Below, in pieces: positions 8,109-16,403 of a stretch of DNA of 64,000 nucleotides. The stretch covers positions 196,849 to 260,848 of the forward strand of contig JAVKMO010000007.1 in the NCBI GenBank assembly GCA_031539345.1, given 5' to 3'. This DNA is from JAVKMO01 sp031539345. GTDB lineage: Bacteria; Bacteroidota; Bacteroidia; Chitinophagales; Chitinophagaceae. The notes under the pieces were generated by a model. It was given only the letters and a program-made list of their open reading frames with translations. It was not told the DNA's origin and did not search any database. Positions within the stretch are counted from its first letter, which is position 1, and the number at the start of each line of letters is the position of its first letter. The position numbers and the translations under genes were made by a program.

Positions 8109-8869
8109 GCAATCACTCTTAAAGGAGAGCCAGAACCATCTTCAATTTTTAATGGTGAAGCGATAATTAAAGCCCCTTTAGGCGGCAATTGATTGAGGTT
8201 GTTGAGGCATTGTAAACCATATTTTCCTGCACCGTGCATGAGTGTATGACAAGGCAATTGAAAATCCCACGTAAAAGACATTCCTGCGTCCGTGTTAATT
8301 GTTTCTACCCCAAAGCCTAATACATCTTTTTTTATCAAGTATTCTACGGCTTCTTTGTTTGGTCCGGGCGTATGATTTAATCCATTTGCGTCTGTGTTTG
8401 TAAATTCTTTATCCCACTTTTTTTTATGCCAATCGGTTCTAAATAATACCCATGTGCCTTTTTGAATATCGCCATGTTGTTTTTCCCATGCTTGAATGTA
8501 TTCGGCTGTCAATATAAAATCTGAATTTTTTGCCACTTCGGCAGAGGCATCAATGACATTGGCTTCTGCGATAAAATGTTGTGCAGGAATGGTATCAACG
8601 GTATTGTTTTTAAAATCTTTACCTGTTACCCAATGGGATGGTGCGTCAAAGTGAGTGCCAAAATGTTCTCCTACGGTAATGTTATTCCAATACCAACCTG
8701 GTCCTTTGGCATCATATTTAGAAATTTGTGTTTTTTGAAATGAAGCAACTTGTCCAAATTCTGGTGGCAAACTAAGACCTGGAAATTTTTCTGATAGTGT
8801 ATGCGTCAAATCAATGATTTTGATAGAGCCGTTGAGAATTTTTTCTGTTAAGGATTGTAGTGTATTCAT
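8093..8869 (-). CDS. Cyclase-family metal-dependent hydrolase, isatin hydrolase-like
   Basis: From the ATG at 8869 the protein has 258 residues. The open frame extends to 8962, but that start would overlap the flavin reductase gene by 68 bp. The metal-binding signature HxGTHxDxPxH is intact (EHFGTHFDAPSHW; His69, His73, Asp75, His79), typical of the cyclase/kynurenine formamidase family that hydrolyses cyclic or N-acyl amides with Mn2+ or Zn2+. The preceding GPGWYWNN segment and the residue numbering are, as I recall, close to isatin hydrolase, which opens isatin to isatinate. Kynurenine formamidase is the main alternative but is usually shorter and lies with kyn genes. The last residues lie within a repeat. 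Confidence 0.8.
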   Translation of the reverse strand: MNTLQSLTEKILNGSIKIIDLTHTLSEKFPGLSLPPEFGQVASFQKTQISKYDAKGPGWYWNNITVGEHFGTHFDAPSHWVTGKDFKNNTVDTIPAQHFIAEANVIDASAEVAKNSDFILTAEYIQAWEKQHGDIQKGTWVLFRTDWHKKKWDKEFTNTDANGLNHTPGPNKEAVEYLIKKDVLGFGVETINTDAGMSFTWDFQLPCHTLMHGAGKYGLQCLNNLNQLPPKGALIIASPLKIEDGSGSPLRVIAMVNG

Positions 8870-8894
8870 CAGATTATTTTTAAGGGTGAAAAAT

Positions 8895-9422
8895 TTAGGG
8901 TAATAATTGGGTATAGTAATTTCTGTCATAATAAACAAGAGAACCTTGATATTGGTCTGCAAGGTGGATGGAAATTACTTTTCCAAAGACAATGCAGTGT
9001 CCATATTTTGGTATCATTTCATCAACGACACAAACAAAAGAGGCTGGAGAATCTGTCAAAACCAAACTACTGCCTTTCTTTTCCCAAGCCCCTATTTGAA
9101 ACCTATCAGTGCCTTTTAAACCAGTTATGCCAGAAAAGGCTTTTGCAACATCAAGGTGTTGCGTGCCTAAAAAATTAATGGAAAATTGTTTTGTGGCTGC
9201 AAGAATCGGATACGCAGAAGATTGAGGATTAACACTCACCATAAAAATTGGCGGTTCTACAGATACAGAAACTACAGAAGTAACTGTTATGCCAGTCTTT
9301 TCTGTTTCATTTTGAACAGCAATAATAGACACGCCACCTGCTAAACGCCTCATAGATTTTTTAAAATCATCTGCGATATGATATTCCTGATTGCTCATAA
9401 CACCTTGATTGTTTTTACTCAT
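8895..9422 (-). CDS. Flavin reductase domain protein (two-component monooxygenase partner)
   Basis: 175 residues (or 167 from the second Met) with the flavin reductase-like fold: FKKSMRRLAGGVSIIAVQ at the start, TVTSVVSVSVEPPIFMVSV for FMN binding, and GHCIVFGKVISI near the end. Members such as HpaC and RutF reduce free FMN or FAD with NAD(P)H and hand it to a separate oxygenase. The gene starts 4 bp after the LLM oxygenase stop, so translation is probably coupled and the two form a two-component monooxygenase. No oxygenase domain is fused. The substrate is set by the partner. Confidence 0.85.
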   Translation of the reverse strand: MSKNNQGVMSNQEYHIADDFKKSMRRLAGGVSIIAVQNETEKTGITVTSVVSVSVEPPIFMVSVNPQSSAYPILAATKQFSINFLGTQHLDVAKAFSGITGLKGTDRFQIGAWEKKGSSLVLTDSPASFVCVVDEMIPKYGHCIVFGKVISIHLADQYQGSLVYYDRNYYTQLLP

Positions 9423-9426
9423 TGCA

Positions 9427-10536
9427 TTAGATTTTAAATGCTTTTCTAATTCCCCTTTGTTCTAAAATGGGCAATACATTATCTCTGAAATAAGGAAATT
9501 CGTCAACATAGTTTACAAAAGACAAAGTTGTGCCTGAAAAACCTGCTTCTAATAATGTTTGAATACCGTCAGCCACTTGCGTTGGCGTTCCTGTTAAAGG
9601 AAAGCCGCCGTGTCCAATTGCCATCAATGCTTTAATTTGAGCCAATAAATCGTGCGGAAAAGATTGTGCATTTTGAAACTGTAAGTTCACTAAATTTTCT
9701 ACTGCAGGCCAATCTGCATTGTCTAAAGTTTTTTTTACATAGTCTTTTGCTTCTTGCTCTGTTGGTCGGCAACAAACGTGCGAAAAAGTAAGTACGCCTA
9801 AATCTGACCTTCCTGCGGCTGTTGCCTTTGCTTTCAATTCTTTAATTTCGTCTTTTGAGCGATTGATATCGATGCAAGGCGTAAATAAAAAGTTGGCATT
9901 TTGAATCGCAAAGTCTCTGCCTATGCCGGAACCTGCAGCATTAAAAATAGGAATTTGGACTTGTGGTTTAGGGTCGCTGTGAACATTCACTCCTTTGAAA
10001 TATTTTCCTTTCCAATCAAAAGCTTCTTTTGATGTCCATAATTTTTTAATCCAATCAAACCATTCTTGTGCATACGCATAGCGAGTTTCGTGGTCTTGCG
10101 GCAGGTCTAAACCCATGGCTTCATATTCGGGTTTATTCCAACCTGCAACAATATTTAACCCTATTCTTCCATTGCTCACACTATCTGCTGTGGCAATTTG
10201 TTTGGCAACAACAACAGGATGTGCGGTTACTGTTTGTATGGTTGCAAAGAGGGTAATGTTTTTTGTAATGGCTGCTAAGGCGGTTGCCCATGTCATCGTT
10301 TCTAAAATTGAGCCTTGAAATTTTGTTTCGCCGCCATAGGTTATCCAACGTGCAATAGGCAGCATAAAATCAATGCCGGCATCGTCTAATAATAAAGCTA
10401 ATTTTTTATTGTCTTCCCAAGATGCACTCCAGCGTTCGGGCAATTTGGTAACCGACATGCCACCAGAGCAATTGCTTGAAAAACTTCCTAAAAGAAAATG
10501 TCCTTGTTCTAAAATGGGTGCTTTTTTCATCGTCAT
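9427..10536 (-). CDS. LLM-class flavin-dependent monooxygenase (RutA/SsuD-like)
   Basis: 369 residues forming a bacterial-luciferase-like TIM barrel. Recognisable segments are SGGMSVTKLPERW, GRIGLNIVAGWNKPEYEAMGL, HETRYAYAQEWFDWIKKLW and NAAGSGIGRDFA, the pattern of the RutA/SsuD/DszA group, which uses reduced FMN and O2 supplied by a reductase. RutA opens the uracil ring by amide attack and others oxidise sulfonates or sulfones; this one cannot be assigned a substrate. It is coupled to the flavin reductase gene 4 bp downstream. In this block it may do the initial oxidation or ring opening of an N-heterocycle. A 131-bp gap to the VOC gene upstream could hold an internal promoter. Confidence 0.85.
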   Translation of the reverse strand: MTMKKAPILEQGHFLLGSFSSNCSGGMSVTKLPERWSASWEDNKKLALLLDDAGIDFMLPIARWITYGGETKFQGSILETMTWATALAAITKNITLFATIQTVTAHPVVVAKQIATADSVSNGRIGLNIVAGWNKPEYEAMGLDLPQDHETRYAYAQEWFDWIKKLWTSKEAFDWKGKYFKGVNVHSDPKPQVQIPIFNAAGSGIGRDFAIQNANFLFTPCIDINRSKDEIKELKAKATAAGRSDLGVLTFSHVCCRPTEQEAKDYVKKTLDNADWPAVENLVNLQFQNAQSFPHDLLAQIKALMAIGHGGFPLTGTPTQVADGIQTLLEAGFSGTTLSFVNYVDEFPYFRDNVLPILEQRGIRKAFKI

Positions 10537-10667
10537 AAATTTAAAAGGTGAATAAAAAAAAGTGTATGATTTTACTGTTGTGATAATAAAGGCATTAAAG
10601 GTGTGTGTTGTTCTTTATGCTTGATTGATGTTTTTGTTGATTTAATAAAGTATAGTAGAGTTACAGG

Positions 10668-11189
10668 TTATTGTTTTACCTCCACTCGTTCAACCAATTC
10701 TATATGATTTTCCCAAGGGTCTATAGCATAAATGATTTTTACGCCAACATCAGAGGCATCTAATGGACCTGCTAAGAATTTTAATCCAAATTCATCTTTC
10801 ATCGCCATAACTTGATCTAAACTTTTTACTTTAAATCCGATATGATACCCCCCAATATCGCACACGCGTGGGTGTTGTGTATTTTTGTCGGTAGGTCTAT
10901 CGTATTGAAAAAGTTCTAATCGAGAACCGTCTTCTAATTCTAACATAATCAATCTAAAGCAAGCATCTTCTACATTAAAAAAGGCTAGCCCCCAATCTTT
11001 ACCATCTACAGACCCAATAGCCTTGGAGTCCAATGGCCCTACTCTAAAAACTTCTTTTGCATTTAATAGTGTTGTATAAAATAGAACCGCTGCTTCTAAA
11101 TCAGGAACCGTTAATCCTACATGATCCATACCTGATAAGCTGGTTAAACATTTAGTATTTATAGACATCGTATTTTTATTTTTAATCAT
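10668..11189 (-). CDS. VOC (glyoxalase/bleomycin resistance/dioxygenase) family protein
   Basis: 173 residues; the ATG at residue 8 (MSIN) is an alternative start. Two beta-alpha-beta-beta-beta modules make one VOC domain, with likely metal ligands in MDHVGLTV (His), SRLELFQY (Glu), GGYHIGFKV (His) and NHIELVE (Glu). That H-E-H-E arrangement is like glyoxalase I or methylmalonyl-CoA epimerase more than the 2-His-1-Glu extradiol dioxygenases. Its role in the block is unknown: an isomerase or lyase acting on a pathway intermediate is possible. It sits between the permease and the flavin monooxygenase genes on the same strand. Confidence 0.75.
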   Translation of the reverse strand: MIKNKNTMSINTKCLTSLSGMDHVGLTVPDLEAAVLFYTTLLNAKEVFRVGPLDSKAIGSVDGKDWGLAFFNVEDACFRLIMLELEDGSRLELFQYDRPTDKNTQHPRVCDIGGYHIGFKVKSLDQVMAMKDEFGLKFLAGPLDASDVGVKIIYAIDPWENHIELVERVEVKQ

Positions 11190-11250
11190 TCGATAAGATA
11201 AAGTAGAAGAACTTTTTATAGAAAAAGCTCTTCTACCAAATAAAAAACGC

Positions 11251-12651
11251 TTAGGCTAACTTAGGTTTTAAAATGCTTGTTCTCAATATATAGTATAACA
11301 CAACGCTGATTACTAAACTGCTAACAAATTGTATAGGAATAATTTTATTCAATACATAGTGTGCTAAAGTAGTTGCCACAAAGGTTGTTATCACCCCAGC
11401 CCAATTTACACTTTCATTATTTTTTTTGAAATCAATTTGATTTTTGCTTACAAAGAAATAATCGGTTATCATAACCCCTGCAAAGGTTGTTGTTAAAACA
11501 CCTAGAATTTCTATCCATGATTGCACTAAACCTAAAATGTTCATGCTGACCATAATCAAGCCTATAATATTGGCAATGATAACTTGCACCCAACGTGGCT
11601 GTTTAAAACCTACGGCATCAAATAAATTAGACAATGAAAGCGAACCGCTATACGTATTTAATACTTGTGCCTTTCCTTGTGCAGCTATCATTAATATAAA
11701 CCCAATAACGCCACCAAATACAATAAACGCTGCAGCAACGCCATCTGGTGATAATGCCATTTTTTGTGCAACATCAGCAGCAATACCTTTACTAATATAA
11801 TGTTCTACTAATTTTCCTGTTCCTGCAAACATTACCATTCCACCTATAGCTACACAAACAATATCCATACCTACGTTGCCTAAAATTGCAGCAATACCGA
11901 TATCAGAAGATTTTTTTGCATAACGCCCTAAATCAGCATCCACTAAAGCTAATGCCCCTGCAGAACCGATAAATAAATTGATGCAAAAAATGTATTTACC
12001 CATCGCCGTTGAAGCCCCCATACCTTGTAAAACTTCTGCTGGAAACAATGCACCAAAAGAAGTTACTTGACTCAATGACATGCCAGTAACAGCCAATACA
12101 TTATAAGTCATATACACTAAAATTAATAAGAAAAGTACCAACATAACTGATGATATTTTTGCTACTAAGTTAAAGCCGTATAATGTTAAAAATACCCAAG
12201 CAATTGATAATAAACCATAAATCAAGACTTTGCTCATGATAGAATCTTGGAATCCAAAATAAAATTTAAACCCTTCATAAAGTAAAGCATTTTCTAAGGC
12301 CAAAAAGCCTATAATCATAAATGCAAAGATGGCTGATGCGATGATTGAACCTTTTACACCATAGCCAAAAAAACGTGCCATTACGGTACTCGATAAACCT
12401 GTTTTAAAAGCAATGTGTCCACAAAGCCATCCAATAATACCGCCAATGATAGTTACGGTTATCCCTGCCCAAATGGCAATTTCAAATCCCGCAACAAACG
12501 TTGCTAAGGCACCAAAAAATATTTGAATAAGCGTGGTAACAATACCTGCGGTATTCCACGTTATTTTTAACCAACCTTGTCTTTGATCTACTGGTACAGA
12601 TTCCAAAGCGTTGTCTTCCATTTGTGCTTTTACGTCTACATGTGCTGCCAT
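11251..12651 (-). CDS. NCS1-type (cytosine/purine/allantoin family) permease
   Basis: 466 residues with about 12 hydrophobic segments and a hydrophilic N-terminus containing VPVDQRQGWLKITWNTAG, the opening typical of CodB-like permeases of the nucleobase:cation symporter-1 family. These inner-membrane proteins import cytosine, uracil, allantoin, hydantoins or related small N-heterocycles with H+ or Na+. Placed between the porin gene and the VOC gene, it is the probable inner-membrane importer for the compound degraded here, which supports an N-containing ring as substrate. Exact specificity cannot be read from sequence. The gene is 74 bp downstream of the porin gene. Confidence 0.85.
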   Translation of the reverse strand: MAAHVDVKAQMEDNALESVPVDQRQGWLKITWNTAGIVTTLIQIFFGALATFVAGFEIAIWAGITVTIIGGIIGWLCGHIAFKTGLSSTVMARFFGYGVKGSIIASAIFAFMIIGFLALENALLYEGFKFYFGFQDSIMSKVLIYGLLSIAWVFLTLYGFNLVAKISSVMLVLFLLILVYMTYNVLAVTGMSLSQVTSFGALFPAEVLQGMGASTAMGKYIFCINLFIGSAGALALVDADLGRYAKKSSDIGIAAILGNVGMDIVCVAIGGMVMFAGTGKLVEHYISKGIAADVAQKMALSPDGVAAAFIVFGGVIGFILMIAAQGKAQVLNTYSGSLSLSNLFDAVGFKQPRWVQVIIANIIGLIMVSMNILGLVQSWIEILGVLTTTFAGVMITDYFFVSKNQIDFKKNNESVNWAGVITTFVATTLAHYVLNKIIPIQFVSSLVISVVLYYILRTSILKPKLA

Positions 12652-12725
12652 AATGATTTAATTTAAAGTGTGAAAAAAAATAGAAAAAATTCTGTACGTT
12701 TTACTACAACAGAATGCAATAAAAA

Positions 12726-13961
12726 TTAGAATAAAAATGTGCCTCCAAGTGCAAGCAAATTTCTATCTGCTACCACACCGAGTAGTGGGTTTTTTGACAT
12801 ATTAGTAAATTCTGCCCTCAACAAAAACGCACCGATCGGTTGGCTTAAACTAATGGTAAAACGAGAGGTTGCACTACCATCACTACCTCCAAACCATCCG
12901 CCTTTTTCTATTGTGCTTGAGCCATAATTAACCGCCGTTGTAAATCCTTTTTTTAATGAATACGACGCTTGAACATAATAACCAGAAGAACTTGCAGTAA
13001 CAATTTTTCCATTGTCTGTTTTTGTTGCTCCTAAAAATAGTCCATAATACCCTAAGCCACTGCCTGTGTTAAATTGACCACTGAGTGCAAAACCGCCAGT
13101 TTTTATTTTAGCAAAAACGTCAAAGCCTGTTCCTCTCAATTCATTTTGTGTGCTTGTGGCTTTGATTATTTTTTGATTGATAAAACTTGCACTGATATAT
13201 AAGTTAGTGCTTGGACTAATGTCTTTTACAAAAGCGAGTTTTCCTTGCAAACCAAGAGACCCTCCCGATTGCGTTTGATTCAAAGGTTGATACGCGCCGA
13301 GCGTAATTGTTAAGCCTCCTAAAGATGGGGTCGTATAGTTAATTTGGGGGTATTTATCACAAAACACATAGCCATAACCCAAGCCCAAATCATGCACTTG
13401 GCGAGGAATAGCAGTGGCACGTGATACGCCTACACCAAGAACAGAAATGTCTTGAAAAGCAGCATCTTTTGCAAATAATCCAAAGTCTCTGCCCAATAAA
13501 AACGTGCCATATTTTTTATGCGTAATTTGAGCAAAAGCTTGCATAAATTCTACAAAGTTTGTTTGCAAAGCACCACCATCTCCGCCAGCAGTAGTTCCGC
13601 CAACACCTTGGTCGCTAATTGTTCCGTTGTATGCAACGAAGTTATTTTGAGAAACATACGCTGTAATGTTTCCTGTAACGCGAAGGTCTCCTTTTTCAAA
13701 ATAAGGAAGTGCTGACAAAGACGCTGGTAATAATCCATTGGCAATAGTTGAGTTGGTTTCGCTACTTCCGTCTGGTGTTAATTTTCCAAACGTAGTCAAT
13801 AGATACGTTCCAATTTGTCCATGAAAGTCAATGCCTTGTTTCGGCTTATCTTCGACTACTGTAGCAGGACTTGCTGTTTGTGCAAACAACAGCGTATTGC
13901 ATAAAGCAATACCCAAGAAAGTTGCGACTGTTTTTTTTGATCGTAATACTTTTTTTTTCAT
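12726..13961 (-). CDS. Outer-membrane porin-like beta-barrel protein
   Basis: 411 residues. A signal peptide is evident (basic MKKKVLRSKK, hydrophobic core, cleavage after LLFAQ). The mature part has alternating beta strands, regions rich in Gly, Ser and Thr, and a C-terminal strand ending in phenylalanine (GGTFLF), as in general porins. It resembles the Gram-negative porin family known mostly from Proteobacteria, which is less common in Bacteroidota, where TonB-dependent SusC channels dominate. It probably lets the small pathway substrate cross the outer membrane before the NCS1 permease. A specific-channel function is inferred from position only. Confidence 0.75.
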   Translation of the reverse strand: MKKKVLRSKKTVATFLGIALCNTLLFAQTASPATVVEDKPKQGIDFHGQIGTYLLTTFGKLTPDGSSETNSTIANGLLPASLSALPYFEKGDLRVTGNITAYVSQNNFVAYNGTISDQGVGGTTAGGDGGALQTNFVEFMQAFAQITHKKYGTFLLGRDFGLFAKDAAFQDISVLGVGVSRATAIPRQVHDLGLGYGYVFCDKYPQINYTTPSLGGLTITLGAYQPLNQTQSGGSLGLQGKLAFVKDISPSTNLYISASFINQKIIKATSTQNELRGTGFDVFAKIKTGGFALSGQFNTGSGLGYYGLFLGATKTDNGKIVTASSSGYYVQASYSLKKGFTTAVNYGSSTIEKGGWFGGSDGSATSRFTISLSQPIGAFLLRAEFTNMSKNPLLGVVADRNLLALGGTFLF

Positions 13962-14017
13962 ACTGGTTGGTTTTAAAAGGTGAATAAAAGGGTAAATAAA
14001 AAAGTTAGAAATTGTGA

Positions 14018-15163
14018 TTAAATAAGGTGTTGGTATCCATTATTTTCGGGATACAATTTTGTTTGATACAATTGCAATGCTTGAATTACAGGCAAATCAT
14101 TGAATTGAAATAGACACGCATCTTCATTTATAGAAGTATTGCAGTGTTCGTGCCAACTCCATGAAGGCACACAGAAAATGTCATTTTTTTTCCATTCAAA
14201 TTTTTTGCCGTTGATAATCGTATAACCTTGACCTTTGCAACATTGATACATAATAGAACCTGTATGTTTATGTGCTTTCGTATGTTCTTTTGGGTGTAAT
14301 AATTGCATTGCTGCGCCCATTGTTGGCATCACATGTCCGCCAGTAGCAGGGTTCGCATATTGTAAGATAATGCCGTCATACGGGTCAGGGTCGTTTACTT
14401 TTGCGGCATTTAAAAGTGCTTCATAAGTAGGCTCCCATCCAAATCTAAAGAGAGGTGAATACGCATGATTCCATTTTAAATCCATTGGCAATAAGCCGGC
14501 ACCGCTATAAGTCATTGGAGAATGGTCTATCGGCACTAATAAATCTTGTCCTTTTCCTTCGGGCAATACGGCATAATTATTCGCCTCTAAAGCATTGACT
14601 AATGGAATATCTAAACCATCTTGCCAAATGCACGTTTTACCTTCTGCAACTACGCCGTGTTCGTGCCAAGCACTATTGGGCGTAATCACAAAATCATTAA
14701 CACCTAAATTGATTTTGTTTCCATTGACAACAGTATATCCGCCGGCTCCTTCCATAATAAAACGTAATGCAGAAGCATTATGTCGATGTGCAGGCGTAGA
14801 TTCTCCAGGACGCGTAACTTGTAAACCAGAATATAACCAACCTACAGAAGCCGCCATTTCTGCTCGTTTAGGATTGATTAAATACACGACTCTTCTACCA
14901 GCTTGTTCGGGCGTTACTAACTCTGAAGATTTTAATACCAATGGTCGCAAATCTTCATATCGCCATAACATAGGGTCAGAGGTGGTGTGTGGTTCCCATG
15001 GTTCAATTTTATTGGCAACTTTCCACAAAGCACCAGAACCAAATTTTGCAAGGTCTTCATAATACTTGACTAACTCTTCCGAGTCCTGCACTCTTGCACG
15101 TCCATAAGCAGCATCGTCTGTGGTTTGTACTGCATCTTTATTAAATAAATGTGTTGCATCCAT
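14018..15163 (-). CDS. Bicupin ring-cleavage dioxygenase, gentisate 1,2-dioxygenase-like
   Basis: 381 residues with two cupin domains, the size and architecture of gentisate 1,2-dioxygenases. The N-terminal cupin holds the Fe(II) site: PAHRHNASALRF (His126, His128) and WHEHG (His167, His169). The C-terminal cupin also keeps histidines (KAHKHTGSIMYQ and WSWHEH). Gentisate dioxygenase cleaves gentisate between C1 and C2 to maleylpyruvate; relatives act on 5-substituted salicylates or 1-hydroxy-2-naphthoate. Together with the FAH hydrolase and maleate isomerase it completes a path to fumarate and pyruvate. The real substrate could be gentisate or a 2-amino analogue (5-hydroxyanthranilate); I cannot separate these from sequence. 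Confidence 0.82.
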   Translation of the reverse strand: MDATHLFNKDAVQTTDDAAYGRARVQDSEELVKYYEDLAKFGSGALWKVANKIEPWEPHTTSDPMLWRYEDLRPLVLKSSELVTPEQAGRRVVYLINPKRAEMAASVGWLYSGLQVTRPGESTPAHRHNASALRFIMEGAGGYTVVNGNKINLGVNDFVITPNSAWHEHGVVAEGKTCIWQDGLDIPLVNALEANNYAVLPEGKGQDLLVPIDHSPMTYSGAGLLPMDLKWNHAYSPLFRFGWEPTYEALLNAAKVNDPDPYDGIILQYANPATGGHVMPTMGAAMQLLHPKEHTKAHKHTGSIMYQCCKGQGYTIINGKKFEWKKNDIFCVPSWSWHEHCNTSINEDACLFQFNDLPVIQALQLYQTKLYPENNGYQHLI

Positions 15164-15211
15164 AAATTGTTTGTTTTTTTAAGATGATAAAAGGAATGTA
15201 TGCTGATGTGA

Positions 15212-16210
15212 TTAAATAATGTCTTTAAACCCATCATTATCTTTCTTGCTATAAAAAGTTATCGGCTCTTGTGCATCTGTGTTGATTCTTAAATTAAAAA
15301 TGTCAAAACGATTGTAATGCCCTATAATATCATGCATTTGTTTGGGTTGAATACATTTATTCAAGTCTATTTCGCCATACACAATGCCTTCTGTATCTAT
15401 TAAAGGCGTTGATACAACTTGACCATTAGGGCCTATAATACCGCTAAATGAACTGTTTTTACGAGTCATTTTTTCTCTTACATGAGGAATGTAAGGTTCA
15501 AATAATTGTATCATTTCTTCACTAACAGTAGAACAAGCAATGATGGTAAACAACTTGCCTTCAAATGAATGTGCTGCAGCTCTAATTTTAATGGCTTCTG
15601 CCATATCATAATCTGCAGGTGCAACAGGCAATGAAATATAATTGGCAATGTGTATCAATTCGCCTTGGGCGAGTAAAGCAAAACGAGCCAATGTATTTGT
15701 GTTTTCACCACATGCCAAAGCACCTAAAGGACCGCATTTTGTTTGATGAACTTTTAGAGAAGAACCATCTCCACCTGTCCACGTTAATTTTTCTGCCCAA
15801 GTAGGTACTAATTTTCTATGCTTGCCAATCAGTTCGCCTTGTTCATCAATAATCAATATGGTATTGTACAAAGTAGCGAGACTATTTTCAGCTCTTTCAT
15901 TGATACCGATAACCACCATGCAATGATTGTCTTTTGCCGCTTTACACAATTGAGTAACTTCTTTTCCTGGAACAGTAATTGCCGATTTGCATAATTTCTC
16001 AAACCATTCACTCGATTCAATTGGATTCATTAACCAACTCCAATACGGATAAGCAGAAATGAAAACTTCTGGAAACGCAACTAAAGAAGCACCATTTTGA
16101 GCCACTTCTTTAATGATAGAACAAACTTTTTCAACTGTTGCCGGCGTGTTTAAAAACACAGGGCTGGCTTGAACTGCAGCAACTGTAAACGGGGTAAAAT
16201 TCATCTTCAT
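15212..16210 (-). CDS. Nitrilase-family carbon-nitrogen hydrolase
   Basis: 332 residues, the usual length of true nitrilases. The catalytic triad is visible: Glu48 in FPEVFISAYPYW, Lys133 in HRKLVPTW and Cys167 in ACGENTNTLARF, followed by ALLAQGELIHIANY. The enzyme hydrolyses nitriles to acid plus ammonia. Being the first gene of the block next to the divergent IclR gene, it may act on the inducing substrate, for example an aryl- or indole-acetonitrile. Amidase or cyanide hydratase activity cannot be excluded. An ATG two codons in is an equally possible start. It is cytoplasmic, with no signal peptide. Confidence 0.88.
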   Translation of the reverse strand: MKMNFTPFTVAAVQASPVFLNTPATVEKVCSIIKEVAQNGASLVAFPEVFISAYPYWSWLMNPIESSEWFEKLCKSAITVPGKEVTQLCKAAKDNHCMVVIGINERAENSLATLYNTILIIDEQGELIGKHRKLVPTWAEKLTWTGGDGSSLKVHQTKCGPLGALACGENTNTLARFALLAQGELIHIANYISLPVAPADYDMAEAIKIRAAAHSFEGKLFTIIACSTVSEEMIQLFEPYIPHVREKMTRKNSSFSGIIGPNGQVVSTPLIDTEGIVYGEIDLNKCIQPKQMHDIIGHYNRFDIFNLRINTDAQEPITFYSKKDNDGFKDII

Positions 16211-16403
16211 AAAATTAGTTTTTTCATCATTACAAATAGTTTCTTAATTCAAATATAAAAAAAGTTTTTCAACAATGCTGAATTTAAAAAATATTTTTTT
16301 AGCCTATAAAATGAAGGAGTCATCATCTAATAAGCAATCTTTTATGGATTAAGGGGCTGTAAAGAGGTATATTCGGCACTTCAAAAAATTTGATGATTTG
16401 TTT
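16211..16403. promoter_or_regulatory. Divergent promoter region between catabolic block and IclR gene
   Basis: This 193-bp AT-rich spacer separates the first catabolic gene from the regulator. On the minus strand TATATTTG (16257-16250) matches the Bacteroidota -7 consensus TAnnTTTG about 40 bp before the nitrilase start; a clear -33 TTG at the expected 19-bp distance is not present. No strong palindrome that would mark the IclR operator was found by eye. Confidence 0.4.

Noticed and set aside
8870..8962. Longer start of the cyclase gene
   Set aside because: It would overlap the flavin reductase by 68 bp, and the added residues are not part of the cyclase fold.
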